From positions 1 through 27,628 of the forward strand of contig UQGP01000033.1 in the NCBI GenBank assembly GCA_900540625.1: a stretch of DNA of 27,628 bases, written 5' to 3'. The notes below the pieces were generated by a model. That model saw only the letters and a list, made by a program, of their open reading frames with translations. It had not been told where the DNA came from and made no database searches. Source of the DNA: an uncultured Porphyromonadaceae bacterium. Its GTDB lineage: Bacteria; Bacteroidota; Bacteroidia; Bacteroidales; Muribaculaceae. Positions 14,200-22,740 of this stretch are shown piece after piece (position 1 is the first letter of the stretch; each line of letters opens with the position of its first letter). The translations under genes were made by a program, and so were the position numbers.

Positions 14200-14958
14200 A
14201 TGAGAATACCGAACCATCATACAAGGCTGTGGCGACGCGCGGCAATGACGGTGGCGGTGGCGCTGTGCGCGCTGCTGCCGTCGGCATCGTTGATGTCGGC
14301 CAAGAGTTTCAACGATAAGGTGCTCAACCGCCCGTATGCCGATTTGCGTCGCTGGCATTTAGGCTTTTCGGTGGGTCTGCATACTCAGGACCTCAAATTT
14401 ACGCATAACGGCGTAGCCACCGAATACGGCCAGACATGGTATATGGAAGAGCCGTCCTTTTCGCCCGGATTTTGTGTCAACGGTCTTTTTGATCTGCGTC
14501 TGAACGAGTGGTTCAGCCTGCGACTGTCGCCCGGTATGTACTTCGGCAATCGTGATATCCGTATGATTGATGTCACCGGCGAAGGCGGCGAAGAGCGTCT
14601 CAACCTCAAGAGCGCCTACGTGGTCGCACCCATAGACCTGAAATTTGCATCGAAACGCTACCGTAATGCCCGCCCCTATGGGGTGGTTGGTGTCATGCCC
14701 GCCTTCGATGTATCCAAGAAACGCAACGAGGCGCTCAAGCTTAAGAGCACCGATTGCTATCTCAGCATCGGCTTCGGCTGCGACTTCTACCTGCCGTACT
14801 TCAAGCTCAATCCCGAGATAAAGTTCTGCATCGGTCTCACCGACGTGCTGCAACACGACCGCCCCGACTTGGCCGATGACCCGCAAAAACTCAAATTTAC
14901 AAACGCGCTAAAAAAAGCGACGTCCAAAATGATAGTCCTCACATTCTACTTTGAATGA
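14200..14958 (+). CDS. porT: PorT-family outer membrane beta-barrel protein (T9SS)
   Basis: The 252-residue protein has an N-terminal signal peptide (cleavage near MSA-KS, residue 34). A beta-barrel follows with the PorT pattern: NRPYADLRRWHLGFSVGLHT at the N-terminus, a central LKSAYVVAPIDLKFASKRYRNARPYGVVG, and a closing DFYLPYFKLNPEIKFCIGL...KMIVLTFYFE ending in aromatic Phe-Glu, typical of the last strand. PorT (SprT in gliding species) is required for type IX secretion. Its TGA overlaps the ATG of the PorP gene (ATGA at 14955-14958), so both are translated together at the head of the T9SS operon. A different member of the same barrel superfamily is the main alternative, but the context supports PorT. 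Confidence 0.85.
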   Translation: MRIPNHHTRLWRRAAMTVAVALCALLPSASLMSAKSFNDKVLNRPYADLRRWHLGFSVGLHTQDLKFTHNGVATEYGQTWYMEEPSFSPGFCVNGLFDLRLNEWFSLRLSPGMYFGNRDIRMIDVTGEGGEERLNLKSAYVVAPIDLKFASKRYRNARPYGVVGVMPAFDVSKKRNEALKLKSTDCYLSIGFGCDFYLPYFKLNPEIKFCIGLTDVLQHDRPDLADDPQKLKFTNALKKATSKMIVLTFYFE

Positions 14959-15968
14959 CCGGCCACGAGACATATAATACACAATTGCGACGCCGGTGCC
15001 TGCGTCTGATGGCGGCGGCACTGCTGCTGTGTCCGTGCACCAAGGCGGCCGCACAGACCGATGCCACCTTCACACAATACTACAACGTTCCGACGTACTA
15101 CAACCCCGCCGCCGTAGGACAGACCGACTTGCTGCGTATACGCGGCGGCGCACGCCTGCAATGGCTCGGCATAGACAATGCTCCCAAAACCTTTGCCGCC
15201 ACAGCTGACATGCCCTTCAAATTTCTGGGTAAGCGCTTCGGCACAGGTGTGGTCATCTCTCAAGAAAGCATAGGTCTGTACCGAACGCTCAACTTGCACG
15301 CGCAGATAGGATACAAATTCAAGAAGTGGGGAGGCGAATTCACCGGCGGTGTGGCTCTGGGGATGTACGACCAGTCTTTCAAAGGCAGCGAAGTCTACCT
15401 ACCCGATGAAGACGACTACCACCAGGGCACCGATGACGGCATACCGACGCAAGACCTCCACGGCACCGCCTTTGATGTCAGTGCCGGCATATGGTATCAG
15501 CATCCCAAGTTTTGGGCCGGCATATCGTGCAGCCACCTGACTGCCCCCACGGTCACGCTGAGCAACGATGCCGGGGACGCCTCGGCCAAAAACATCTATG
15601 AGTTCAAGACCGGGCGCACGCTCTATTTCATGGCCGGAAGCAATATTCCGTTGAAAAATACGTTATTTGAATTGATGCCGTCTATGCTTGTGCGTACCGA
15701 TTTCACGTTCTATACCGCCGAAGTCACCGCGCGTGCCTCATACAGCAAGTTCCTGACTTTCGGCGTGGGTTATCGCTACAATGACGCAGTCTACGCTGTG
15801 GTCGGCGCGACATTCAAAGGGTTCTTTGTCGAGTACTCCTACGACTATCCCACCGGCGCCATAGCCAAGGCCTCCTCCGGCAGCCACGAAATCACCGCCG
15901 GGTACAGCCTCAAGCTAAACCTCGGCGCCAAAAACCCATATCGCCATAAGGCCATACGCCTGATGTGA
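14955..15968 (+). CDS. porP: PorP/SprF-family type IX secretion membrane protein
   Basis: The 337-residue protein has a signal peptide ending AAA-QT (about residue 34). The diagnostic PorP/SprF opening then follows, FTQYYNVPTYYNPAAVG, a beta-barrel with many aromatic strands, and a C-terminal segment with GSHEITAGYSLKLNLG. PorP-family barrels sit in the outer membrane and link T9SS cargo or the PorE anchor to the surface. Here it directly precedes gldK, as in the porPKLMN order of Porphyromonas. Its start overlaps the porT stop by 4 bases. The start at 14955 gives a longer cytoplasmic n-region (about 13 residues) than usual, but no better start is available. Confidence 0.9.
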   Translation: MTGHETYNTQLRRRCLRLMAAALLLCPCTKAAAQTDATFTQYYNVPTYYNPAAVGQTDLLRIRGGARLQWLGIDNAPKTFAATADMPFKFLGKRFGTGVVISQESIGLYRTLNLHAQIGYKFKKWGGEFTGGVALGMYDQSFKGSEVYLPDEDDYHQGTDDGIPTQDLHGTAFDVSAGIWYQHPKFWAGISCSHLTAPTVTLSNDAGDASAKNIYEFKTGRTLYFMAGSNIPLKNTLFELMPSMLVRTDFTFYTAEVTARASYSKFLTFGVGYRYNDAVYAVVGATFKGFFVEYSYDYPTGAIAKASSGSHEITAGYSLKLNLGAKNPYRHKAIRLM

Positions 15969-16023
15969 CGACACCCAAAGAGAGAGAGAAGACACTACAT
16001 AGCATTACCACATACACCATAAT

Positions 16024-17475
16024 ATGGACAAACCAACCAAGACAATCATAGCCCTGTCGACTGCAGCTTTGGCCGTGGCCCTGGGCGCTTGCGCCACCGG
16101 CTCGCGCAGTGCCGCCGGAGGCGAAGTCACTGGAGTGGGCGGCACCTCGTGGACCGAACCGACCCCCTACGGCATGGTGCTCATCGACCGCGGTTCCATG
16201 GAAGTAGGCGTGCAAAAAGCCGATAGCGCATGGAATCTCCCCGCCGATGCGCGAGGCATCAGCGTCGACGGATTCTGGATGGACGAAACCGAAATCACTA
16301 ACGCCAAATACAAACAATTTGTATTCTGGGTGCGCGACTCCATCATCCGCGAACGTCTCGCCGACCCGGCATACGGCGGAAACGAGGAATTCAAAATCGA
16401 AGAAGACCGTCAGGGCAATCCCGTCAAGCCACATTTGAATTGGAACAAAGCCATACCCTGGCGCAACCCCAACGAAGACGAGCAGCGCGCCATAGAAAGC
16501 CTATACCGCACCAACCCCATCACCGGAGTGCGCGAGCTTGACCCCACGCAGCTTAACTACCGCTACGAAATATACAACCACACCGAGGCCGCCAAGCGCA
16601 AAAACCGCCTGGACCCCACTCGCCGCATATACAATACCGACGTGCCCACGCCTACCGACGTACCCATCATCTCCAAAGATACGGCATACTTCAACGACGA
16701 AGGACAAATCGTGCGCGAGACCATCACCCGCGGTCTTACCGGCGACTATGACTTCCTGAACACCTATATCGTCAACGTCTACCCCGACACCACTGCCTGG
16801 GTCAACGACTTCGAAAACGCCTACAACGAACCGTACGTACGTATGTACTTCGCTCACGGCGGATACTCGGACTACCCCGTGGTAGGCGTCAGCTGGGAGC
16901 AGGCCAACGCCTTCTGCAACTGGCGTACAGACTACCTGCGCCGCGCCTTGGGCAAGGAAGGTGTGTATGTCGAGCCTTACCGACTGCCCACAGATGCCGA
17001 ATGGGAATATGCGGCACGTGCCGGTGTCAACGAAAATATGTATCCTTGGGACGGAGACCTCACCATGAGCGATGACAAGGGTTGCTTCTACGCCAACTTC
17101 AAGCCCCAGGAAGGCAACTACGTCAAAGACGGACACGTCATCACCTCGCGCGTGGGCACTTACGCCCCCAACGACTTCGGCCTCTACGATATGGCCGGCA
17201 ACGTCAGCGAATGGACATCGACGGCCTACACTGAGAGCGTCGGCAAAATCACCAACGACCTCAACCCCGAATATCGCTACAACGCCGCCAAGGAAGATCC
17301 GTATCGTCTCAAGCGTAAAATCGTCCGCGGCGGATCGTGGAAAGACGTCGCTCACAACATCCGCAGCGACCTCCGCATGTGGGAATTCCAAAACGAACAA
17401 CGCTCGTACATCGGATTTCGCTGCGTGCGCTCGCAGATAGGATTTGCTCGCGGCACCAAGAATTACAAGAAATAA
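16024..17475 (+). CDS. gldK: GldK/PorK lipoprotein of the type IX secretion system
   Basis: The 483-residue lipoprotein (lipobox LGAC, Cys23) has the FGE-sulfatase/SUMF1-like fold used by GldK/PorK. It opens with GMVLIDRGSMEVG, then GFWMDETEITNAKYKQFV; later come YPVVGVSWEQANAFCNWR, RLPTDAEWEYAARAG and the closing NDFGLYDMAGNVSEW...KIVRGGSWKD...YIGFRCVR. GldK forms, with GldN, a large periplasmic ring attached to the outer membrane. A long insertion (about 125-265) between the first and second halves is typical of GldK compared with plain sulfatase-modifying factors. It follows porP by 55 bases and precedes gldL by 88 bases. Confidence 0.95.
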   Translation: MDKPTKTIIALSTAALAVALGACATGSRSAAGGEVTGVGGTSWTEPTPYGMVLIDRGSMEVGVQKADSAWNLPADARGISVDGFWMDETEITNAKYKQFVFWVRDSIIRERLADPAYGGNEEFKIEEDRQGNPVKPHLNWNKAIPWRNPNEDEQRAIESLYRTNPITGVRELDPTQLNYRYEIYNHTEAAKRKNRLDPTRRIYNTDVPTPTDVPIISKDTAYFNDEGQIVRETITRGLTGDYDFLNTYIVNVYPDTTAWVNDFENAYNEPYVRMYFAHGGYSDYPVVGVSWEQANAFCNWRTDYLRRALGKEGVYVEPYRLPTDAEWEYAARAGVNENMYPWDGDLTMSDDKGCFYANFKPQEGNYVKDGHVITSRVGTYAPNDFGLYDMAGNVSEWTSTAYTESVGKITNDLNPEYRYNAAKEDPYRLKRKIVRGGSWKDVAHNIRSDLRMWEFQNEQRSYIGFRCVRSQIGFARGTKNYKK

Positions 17476-17563
17476 ACACTGCTGAGGCTGACAAATTCGG
17501 ATTTCTCGGAGTCTTCAGCCAAACAACACAAAAGACACAAAAATCAACACAGTACACCACGCT

Positions 17564-18505
17564 ATGGTCAAACTGAAAAAATACAAGAAAGGCATCGGCG
17601 CTTGGATTTCAAGCACCAAAGGCCAGCGCTTCTTCAATTTTGCGTACTCCATAGGCGCCGCCGTCGTCATCTGGGGCGCACTCTTCAAAATACTCCACCT
17701 TCCCGGCGGTAATATGCTGCTGTCCGTGGGTATGGGCACCGAGGTTCTGATGTTCGTACTCACTGCTTTCGACCGTCCGCCGCGCGAATACAACTGGGAG
17801 AAAGTCTATCCCGAGCTTGACCGCAAAGACGATGACGACGATGAGAAATCGCAGGCCCTCGCGCCCGAAGATGAAGGCAGTGAAGACGCACACGCCACCG
17901 AGACACACGCCGCAAGCGTTGTGTATGTAGGCCAACATCCGGGCGCACAACCTGCGACAGATGTGGCGCCTCAACCCGCTGTTGCCCAACAGCAGGCTCC
18001 CGCGGACGTCGCTTCGGCCACTCAGGCATACATCGAGCAGATGGCCGCAACCACCGCGCAGATGCAACAGCTCCAACAGTCCACCGAGGCGCTCAATAAG
18101 GTCTCCGAGATACTGCTCGAAAGCTACCGCGCCATCACCGAGAACTCCGAAAATATCACACGCTCGTCTCAGGGCTACGTACAGCAGATGGGCGACCTGA
18201 GCCACAACATTCAGGGCCTCAACACCATCTACGAGATACAATTGCGCAGCATATCCTCGCAGCTTGACTCGATAGACCGCGTCAACCAAGGCATCAAAGA
18301 CATCCGCGATATGTACGAGAAGAGCGCCAGCCAGAGCAGCCGCTACTGCGAAGAAACAGAGAAGATGGCACGCTACATGCAGCAGCTCAACGCCGTGTAC
18401 GAAAAGATGATCACCGCCATGACCATCAATATGTACAACCCCGCCGCCGCGCAGGCCGCCGCCACTGCCGCGCAGTCCCAACAGCCCGCAGCGCCGCAAC
18501 AGTAA
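17564..18505 (+). CDS. gldL: GldL/PorL inner-membrane motor protein of T9SS
   Basis: The 313-residue protein has two closely spaced membrane helices (about 23-44 and 48-69) with the GldL pattern FFNFAYSIGAAVVIWGALFKI then GGNMLLSVGMGTEVLMFVLTAF. Glu60 in helix 2 aligns with the membrane glutamate proposed to carry protons in GldL. The soluble remainder is acidic (DDDDDE about 86-91), then Ala/Gln-rich with long predicted coiled coil (about 150-290) and a Gln/Pro/Ala-rich tail. The length is closer to PorL than to the shorter GldL of gliding flavobacteria. With GldM it forms the proton-driven rotary motor that powers T9SS. Confidence 0.93.
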   Translation: MVKLKKYKKGIGAWISSTKGQRFFNFAYSIGAAVVIWGALFKILHLPGGNMLLSVGMGTEVLMFVLTAFDRPPREYNWEKVYPELDRKDDDDDEKSQALAPEDEGSEDAHATETHAASVVYVGQHPGAQPATDVAPQPAVAQQQAPADVASATQAYIEQMAATTAQMQQLQQSTEALNKVSEILLESYRAITENSENITRSSQGYVQQMGDLSHNIQGLNTIYEIQLRSISSQLDSIDRVNQGIKDIRDMYEKSASQSSRYCEETEKMARYMQQLNAVYEKMITAMTINMYNPAAAQAAATAAQSQQPAAPQQ

Positions 18506-18572
18506 AATTGCGACACTCCGACACATAGACAACATCATAAACAAGCCAAAACACCACCACCCAAACACCTAA

Positions 18573-20135
18573 ATGGGAGCAAACAATACACGCCTGTCGC
18601 CACGCCAAAAGATGATAAACCTGATGTATATCGTCTTGACGGCCATGCTCGCCCTTAACGTCTCGTCGGACGTCCTGGACGGCTTTACACAGGTACACGA
18701 AGGACTGACGCGCTCCAATGCCAACGTCAGTCGGCGCAACGCGGACATCTTCCGTACGCTCGAAGCTTTTGCCGAACAAAACCCGGACAAAGGCTCGGTA
18801 TGGCTGGATCGTGCCGCCAAAGTGCGTCAGGCCACCAACCAGATGGTAGCCATGGTAGACTCGCTCAAGCTGGCCATAGTCCGCAAGGCCGACGGTCCGC
18901 AAGGCGACCCCGACAAAATCGAGGCTCGCGACGACCTCGAGAGTGCCAGTGTAGTCATGCTGGCACCCGGAAGCCCCAACGGCCGCCGCTTGCGCCAAAG
19001 CATCGACAACTACCGCAATTTCATCGTCACGCAAATTCAGGACCCGGCCAAGGCCGCAACCGTCAAGGACGCCCTGTCCACCGCTTCGGTAAGGCGCAAA
19101 GGCCAGCTAACCCCGCAGCTGTGGGAAGAGGCCAAGTTTGACCAGCAGCCTGTTGTAGCCGCCGTCACCATACTCACCAAGATTCAGAACGACCTGCTGT
19201 ATGCCGAAGGCGAGGCTCTCAACTCGCTTTTGGCACAGGTGGACGCCGGGGATGTACGCGTCAACAAGCTCGACGCATTGGTTATTCCTAATTCGCGCAT
19301 GGTAATGCGCGGCGGACAGTACAGCGCCGACATCGTCCTGGCCGCCGTGGACACCACGGCACGGCCGCGCATCTTCGTCAACGGTCGCCAATTGGCCGAC
19401 GGACACTTCACCACCACTGTCGGTACGGCCGGCAAATTTACCTATAAAGGCTACCTCGAAGTGCCTCACGGCGACGGAACTGTCACCCGCCACGACTTCG
19501 CCAGCGAATACACCGTCATCGAACCTATGGCAACCGTCTCGGCTACAATGATGAACGTCCTCTATGCCGGCATCAACAACCCCATAAGCATCTCCGTGCC
19601 CGGTGTGCCCATGGACGGCATCAGCGCCTCCATGAGCGGCGGCACCCTGCAGCGCAGCGGCGACCACTGGGTGGCACGTCCCACTGCCGCCCCCGGCAAT
19701 ACAGCCGTGGTCACCGTCACCGCCAATATCGACGGACGCTCCACGCAAGTGGGCACGACATCCTTCCGCATACGTCGTCTGCCCGACCCGACGGCATTCA
19801 TAGCCTTCACCGACAGCAAGGGCAACAGCGACCACTACAAGGGCGGACGCCCGTTCTCGAAGACCCTGCTGTTGGCCGCCAACGGCCTCTCCGCGGCCAT
19901 AGACGACGGACTGCTGGACACCCCGTTCACGGTGCTGTCTTTCGAGACCGTCATCTTTGACTCGATGGGCAACGCCATCCCCGAAGTCTCCGCCGGAGCA
20001 CAGTTCTCGCCGCGACAGAAGCAGGCCTTCCAACGTCTGCGCCGCGGCAACAGATTCTACATCTCGCGCATCAAGGCCAAAGGCCCCGACGGAATCACCC
20101 GCGACCTTTCGCCCATGGAAGTAATCATCGGATGA
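18573..20135 (+). CDS. gldM: GldM/PorM motor protein of T9SS
   Basis: The 520-residue protein begins with the GldM signature LSPRQKMINLMYIVLTAMLALNVSSDVLDGF, where residues 14-32 form the single membrane helix. A long periplasmic part of stacked domains follows: an alpha-helical D1 containing FDQQPVVAAVTILTKIQNDLLYAE (about 190-215), then beta-sandwich domains such as VSATMMNVLYAGINNPISISVPG and a last domain ending in ISRIKAKGPDGITRDLSPMEVIIG. GldM dimers span the periplasm from the GldL motor to the GldK/GldN ring. The length is usual for the family. It is 67 bases after gldL, and its stop lies 47 bases before the preferred gldN start. Confidence 0.95.
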   Translation: MGANNTRLSPRQKMINLMYIVLTAMLALNVSSDVLDGFTQVHEGLTRSNANVSRRNADIFRTLEAFAEQNPDKGSVWLDRAAKVRQATNQMVAMVDSLKLAIVRKADGPQGDPDKIEARDDLESASVVMLAPGSPNGRRLRQSIDNYRNFIVTQIQDPAKAATVKDALSTASVRRKGQLTPQLWEEAKFDQQPVVAAVTILTKIQNDLLYAEGEALNSLLAQVDAGDVRVNKLDALVIPNSRMVMRGGQYSADIVLAAVDTTARPRIFVNGRQLADGHFTTTVGTAGKFTYKGYLEVPHGDGTVTRHDFASEYTVIEPMATVSATMMNVLYAGINNPISISVPGVPMDGISASMSGGTLQRSGDHWVARPTAAPGNTAVVTVTANIDGRSTQVGTTSFRIRRLPDPTAFIAFTDSKGNSDHYKGGRPFSKTLLLAANGLSAAIDDGLLDTPFTVLSFETVIFDSMGNAIPEVSAGAQFSPRQKQAFQRLRRGNRFYISRIKAKGPDGITRDLSPMEVIIG

Positions 20136-20182
20136 TGCCACGGATGATGAACAACTCACATCGACAAAATAATTCACACACG

Positions 20183-21361
20183 ATGAAAACCATATACCGT
20201 ACCGCAATATGCGCCTTCGCACTGGCCGCCCTCGCCCTCGCACAGAGCCCCGAAGCCGATGCACAGGACCAGTCAACATCCACTGCCGTACAGCGCCGTA
20301 CATCAGGACCGCGCACACGCCACGGACAAGACGAAACCAACGCCCCGCAAGTTACTCAGCGACAGCAGGCTTTCTACGAAGACGCCGGAGCAAATATCAC
20401 CGACGCCGACCGCCAGTGGATGCGCATAATTTATCGTCAACTGGACCTCGATAAGGACAAAAATGCGCCGCTGTACTTCCCCGAGGAAAATATCGACGGG
20501 CAGGAAAACCTCTTTCGCATAATCATGCGACTTCTGGCCAACAACCAGATACACGCCTACGAGTACCTCGACGGTCGCGAAATTTTCACCGAGCAGTATC
20601 AGGTCAAAGTGCGCGATTTGCTCGACCGCTTCCATATCATCTACACCGATGCCAAAGGAAGCACCGAACGCAATCCTCGCTTCACAATCCAGGAAGCCGA
20701 TGTGCCCACCAATGAAGTCCTGTCGTACTACATCATCGAACGCTGGGAATTTGATACGCGCAACAACCGTATGCGCACCATCGTCGAGGCCATCTGTCCG
20801 GTACTGCACCGCAGCGGCGACTTCGGCGGCGAGGCTGTCAAGTATCCTATGTTCTGGGTCAAATTTGCCGACCTGCGCCCCTGGCTGGCTCAGCAGCACA
20901 TATTCACCAGCGACGACAACAACCTGCCAACCTGCACCTACGACGACTACTTCACACTGAACATGTACGAGGGCGAGATTTACAAGACCCGCAACCTCAA
21001 AAACAAATCGCTGATGCAGCTATATCCCGACCCCGAGGAAATGGCCAAGGCTCAAGACAGCATACAGCGACGTCTCGACTCCTTCGAGGCTAAACTCTGG
21101 GTGCCCGACCGCGAAGAAATCATTGCACACAAGGACAACGAAAAAGGGAAAAAAGGCAATACCGATGCCGTAGCGGCAGACAATACCGAGGCCTCGACTA
21201 ACAACGGCGGTGAGGCTGTAACAAATACTGAGGAAAAGCAGGAAAAACAGCCCAAACGCTCCACCAAGCGCTCGTCCAAACGCCCCAAGTCCTCCACTGT
21301 TAAGGAGTCCAAGGCTTCCAAATCCTCCTCGGCTACACGTAGCGTACGCCGCCGCAAATAG
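20183..21361 (+). CDS. gldN: GldN/PorN ring protein of T9SS with a basic C-terminal tail
   Basis: The 392-residue protein has a Sec signal peptide (MKTIYRTAICAFALAALALA, cleavage near ADA-QD) and the GldN core: WMRIIYRQLDLDKDKNAPLYFP, then LDRFHIIYTDAKG, YIIERWEFDTRNNRM, and MFWVKFADLRPWLAQ. GldN forms the periplasmic ring with GldK. After the core (about residue 310) comes a low-complexity tail of 70-80 residues, first Asn/Glu-rich, then strongly Lys/Arg/Ser-rich, ending in RRRK. The first ATG of the frame (20132) overlaps gldM and adds 17 polar residues before the signal peptide, so the ATG at 20183 is preferred. It is the last gene of the porT-porP-gldKLMN run, followed by a hairpin. Confidence 0.92.
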   Translation: MKTIYRTAICAFALAALALAQSPEADAQDQSTSTAVQRRTSGPRTRHGQDETNAPQVTQRQQAFYEDAGANITDADRQWMRIIYRQLDLDKDKNAPLYFPEENIDGQENLFRIIMRLLANNQIHAYEYLDGREIFTEQYQVKVRDLLDRFHIIYTDAKGSTERNPRFTIQEADVPTNEVLSYYIIERWEFDTRNNRMRTIVEAICPVLHRSGDFGGEAVKYPMFWVKFADLRPWLAQQHIFTSDDNNLPTCTYDDYFTLNMYEGEIYKTRNLKNKSLMQLYPDPEEMAKAQDSIQRRLDSFEAKLWVPDREEIIAHKDNEKGKKGNTDAVAADNTEASTNNGGEAVTNTEEKQEKQPKRSTKRSSKRPKSSTVKESKASKSSSATRSVRRRK

Positions 21362-21408
21362 CCCCCGGCGTCAGTGGCTATACCGGGAACAATAAGAGCA
21401 ATATGAAT

Positions 21409-21444
21409 AATGGGAGCGATGGTGATTAAGCCATTGCTCCCGTT
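21409..21444 (+). terminator. Hairpin downstream of gldN
   Basis: AATGGGAGCGATGG at 21409-21422 pairs with 21431-21444 over 14 bp (including G-U pairs) around an 8-nt loop. It lies about 50 bases past the gldN stop, where the T9SS operon should end. The tail is not a clean T run. Confidence 0.6.
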
Positions 21445-21489
21445 GTTCACATCACTCCCATTGTTCATATTTCCCATTACTCCCATTAC
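21437..21489. repeat. Short TCCCATT-type repeats after gldN
   Basis: CTCCCGTTGTTCA (21437-21449) recurs as CTCCCATTGTTCA (21455-21467), and TCCCATTAC is then repeated exactly at 21472-21480 and 21481-21489. An inverted copy of the motif forms the left arm of the neighbouring hairpin. It is probably slippage-prone intergenic sequence. Confidence 0.6.
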
Positions 21490-21525
21490 TCCCACCCAAT
21501 ACTCAAAAATACTTAGACACCGGGC

Positions 21526-21555
21526 TGTGTTTTTAGAAAAATATCCTTATCTTTG
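21526..21555 (+). promoter_or_regulatory. Candidate promoter for the BspA-like gene
   Basis: TATCTTTG at 21548-21555 matches TAnnTTTG. A TGTG at 21526-21529 lies 18 bases upstream as a weak -33 box. The leader would be about 70 nt. Confidence 0.6.
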
Positions 21556-21633
21556 TGCCAATCAGTTTGCTCCGACATGCTGATTTCTCAATACCCTATC
21601 TTACAATAGTCCAAACACATAACACCACTCCAA

Positions 21634-22638
21634 ATGATGAAACAGCTCGTACTATCCCTCTTGGCCGCCCTTATCTCGTTGCCGGCATCGGCGGACGCAT
21701 ATTTCTTTTACACGTATGAAGGACAGACCTTAACGTATATTACATCTGATGATAATTGTCACGTGATTAACTGCAACATGCACGAAACAACAAGTCCTAA
21801 CGTCATCATCCCTGAAGCGGTATACAGTAAAGAGAACCAACGCTCCTACACGGTAACCGAAATACAGAATAGCGCTTTTAGTCTTAGCACCGGCATAACC
21901 TCGGTGACAATTCCCGCCACGGTTCAAACCATTAAGAACAACGCTTTTTATAACTGTTCATTATCATCGGTGTCATTACCTAAAGCGAAGACAATACGGA
22001 GCCACGCTTTTTACAACTGTACAAATCTCAAGACTATAACGTTTAACGGCCCGATTGACGACTTGCAGAGAGACGCATTTAGCCTTTGCCCGGCAATCGA
22101 AAGAATCATTTTTACATCCGCCACGCCGTTCTCGGCACCCGTTGATATTTTCCCGGCGTCTAATCCTTATGATGAGGAAGAAGATCTTAGCCCCATTTAC
22201 GAAAACGCGACATTGTATATCCCGGAAGGCTCGGAGGAAGCGTTTGCCGCAGTAAGCCCTTGGAACCTCTTCAAAAAAGTGGAGACATTCAAGCCCGAAA
22301 CCAATGTAAATATGACTCTGAGCCATTCCGAAATCGAGATAAATAAGGATGATACGGCGCAACTGACCATCAACCTTGAAGGGAAACGCATCGGTACGGG
22401 CTTTATCACTGTGAAGTATAATGACGAAAGCGGATTACAATCCTCCGAAATCTGCCGGATAGAGGTCAAGGACAAAACCAACCTCATCAACGAAATCCAA
22501 GCCAAAGGTGACGATGAAATCGGTGATATCTACACCATGGACGGCATCCTCGTCAAGAAGGCACCGACCCTCGACGACGTCCGCGCCCTCGCCCCGGGCC
22601 TATACGTCATCGGCAGCCGCAAAATCTTCGTGCGCTGA
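21634..22638 (+). CDS. BspA-like leucine-rich-repeat surface protein, candidate T9SS cargo
   Basis: The 334-residue protein has a signal peptide (1-20, cleavage near ASA-DA). About three LRR_5/BspA-type repeats of the form ...ITSVTIPATVQTIKNNAFYNC...LSSVSLPKAKTIRSHAFYNC...LKTITFNG follow (about 74-150). A second beta-rich region has INKDDTAQLTINLEG, and the C-terminal segment reads GDIYTMDGILVKKA...LAPGLYVIGSRKIFVR. That ending (a beta-hairpin with GLYVI and a basic last strand) resembles the T9SS sorting domain found on many Bacteroidales secreted proteins. It sits directly after the T9SS operon but with its own promoter. Surface adhesion or host interaction is the usual guess for the family. 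Confidence 0.82.
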   Translation: MMKQLVLSLLAALISLPASADAYFFYTYEGQTLTYITSDDNCHVINCNMHETTSPNVIIPEAVYSKENQRSYTVTEIQNSAFSLSTGITSVTIPATVQTIKNNAFYNCSLSSVSLPKAKTIRSHAFYNCTNLKTITFNGPIDDLQRDAFSLCPAIERIIFTSATPFSAPVDIFPASNPYDEEEDLSPIYENATLYIPEGSEEAFAAVSPWNLFKKVETFKPETNVNMTLSHSEIEINKDDTAQLTINLEGKRIGTGFITVKYNDESGLQSSEICRIEVKDKTNLINEIQAKGDDEIGDIYTMDGILVKKAPTLDDVRALAPGLYVIGSRKIFVR

Positions 22639-22703
22639 CCTCTATCCGAGAACTTCAGGAACTCTGAGCACTCCGCACCGGCTCTCTTCAGGCAAACAAT
22701 GTG

Positions 22704-22731
22704 GTTTTCTTGCCGATATCGGCAAGAAAAC
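22704..22731. promoter_or_regulatory. Perfect 28-bp palindrome, operator of the HTH-Fic gene
   Basis: The arm GTTTTCTTGCCGAT (22704-22717) is followed by its exact reverse complement (22718-22731) with no spacer. The palindrome covers the expected -33 box and abuts the -7 box at 22733. Its core 9-mer TTGCCGATA (22710-22718) recurs at 22762-22770, three bases before the ATG. Repression by the HTH domain of the downstream protein is a natural reading, but it is inferred. Confidence 0.7.
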
Positions 22732-22740
22732 GTATCTTTG
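22709..22740 (+). promoter_or_regulatory. Bacteroidetes promoter of the HTH-Fic gene
   Basis: TATCTTTG at 22733-22740 matches the -7 consensus, and CTTG at 22709-22712 lies 20 bases upstream as the -33 box, inside the palindrome. The leader would be only about 27 nt. Confidence 0.65.

Noticed and set aside
13952..14203. An 83-codon + strand frame (TTG start, internal ATG at 13967) with a hydrophobic, signal-like N-terminus, ending in an ATGA overlap with porT.
   Set aside because: It runs through a hairpin with a T-rich tail, has no recognisable family pattern, no good start, and codon use unlike neighbouring genes. It remains a remote possibility only.
16501..17400. A 299-codon - strand frame opposite gldK, and similar frames opposite gldL and gldM.
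   Set aside because: These are antisense shadows produced by GC-rich codon usage. The + strand genes have clear domain signatures.
21437..21489. Possible CRISPR-like array.
   Set aside because: The units are 9-13 bases with almost no spacer and no cas genes are near; it is a simple intergenic repeat.
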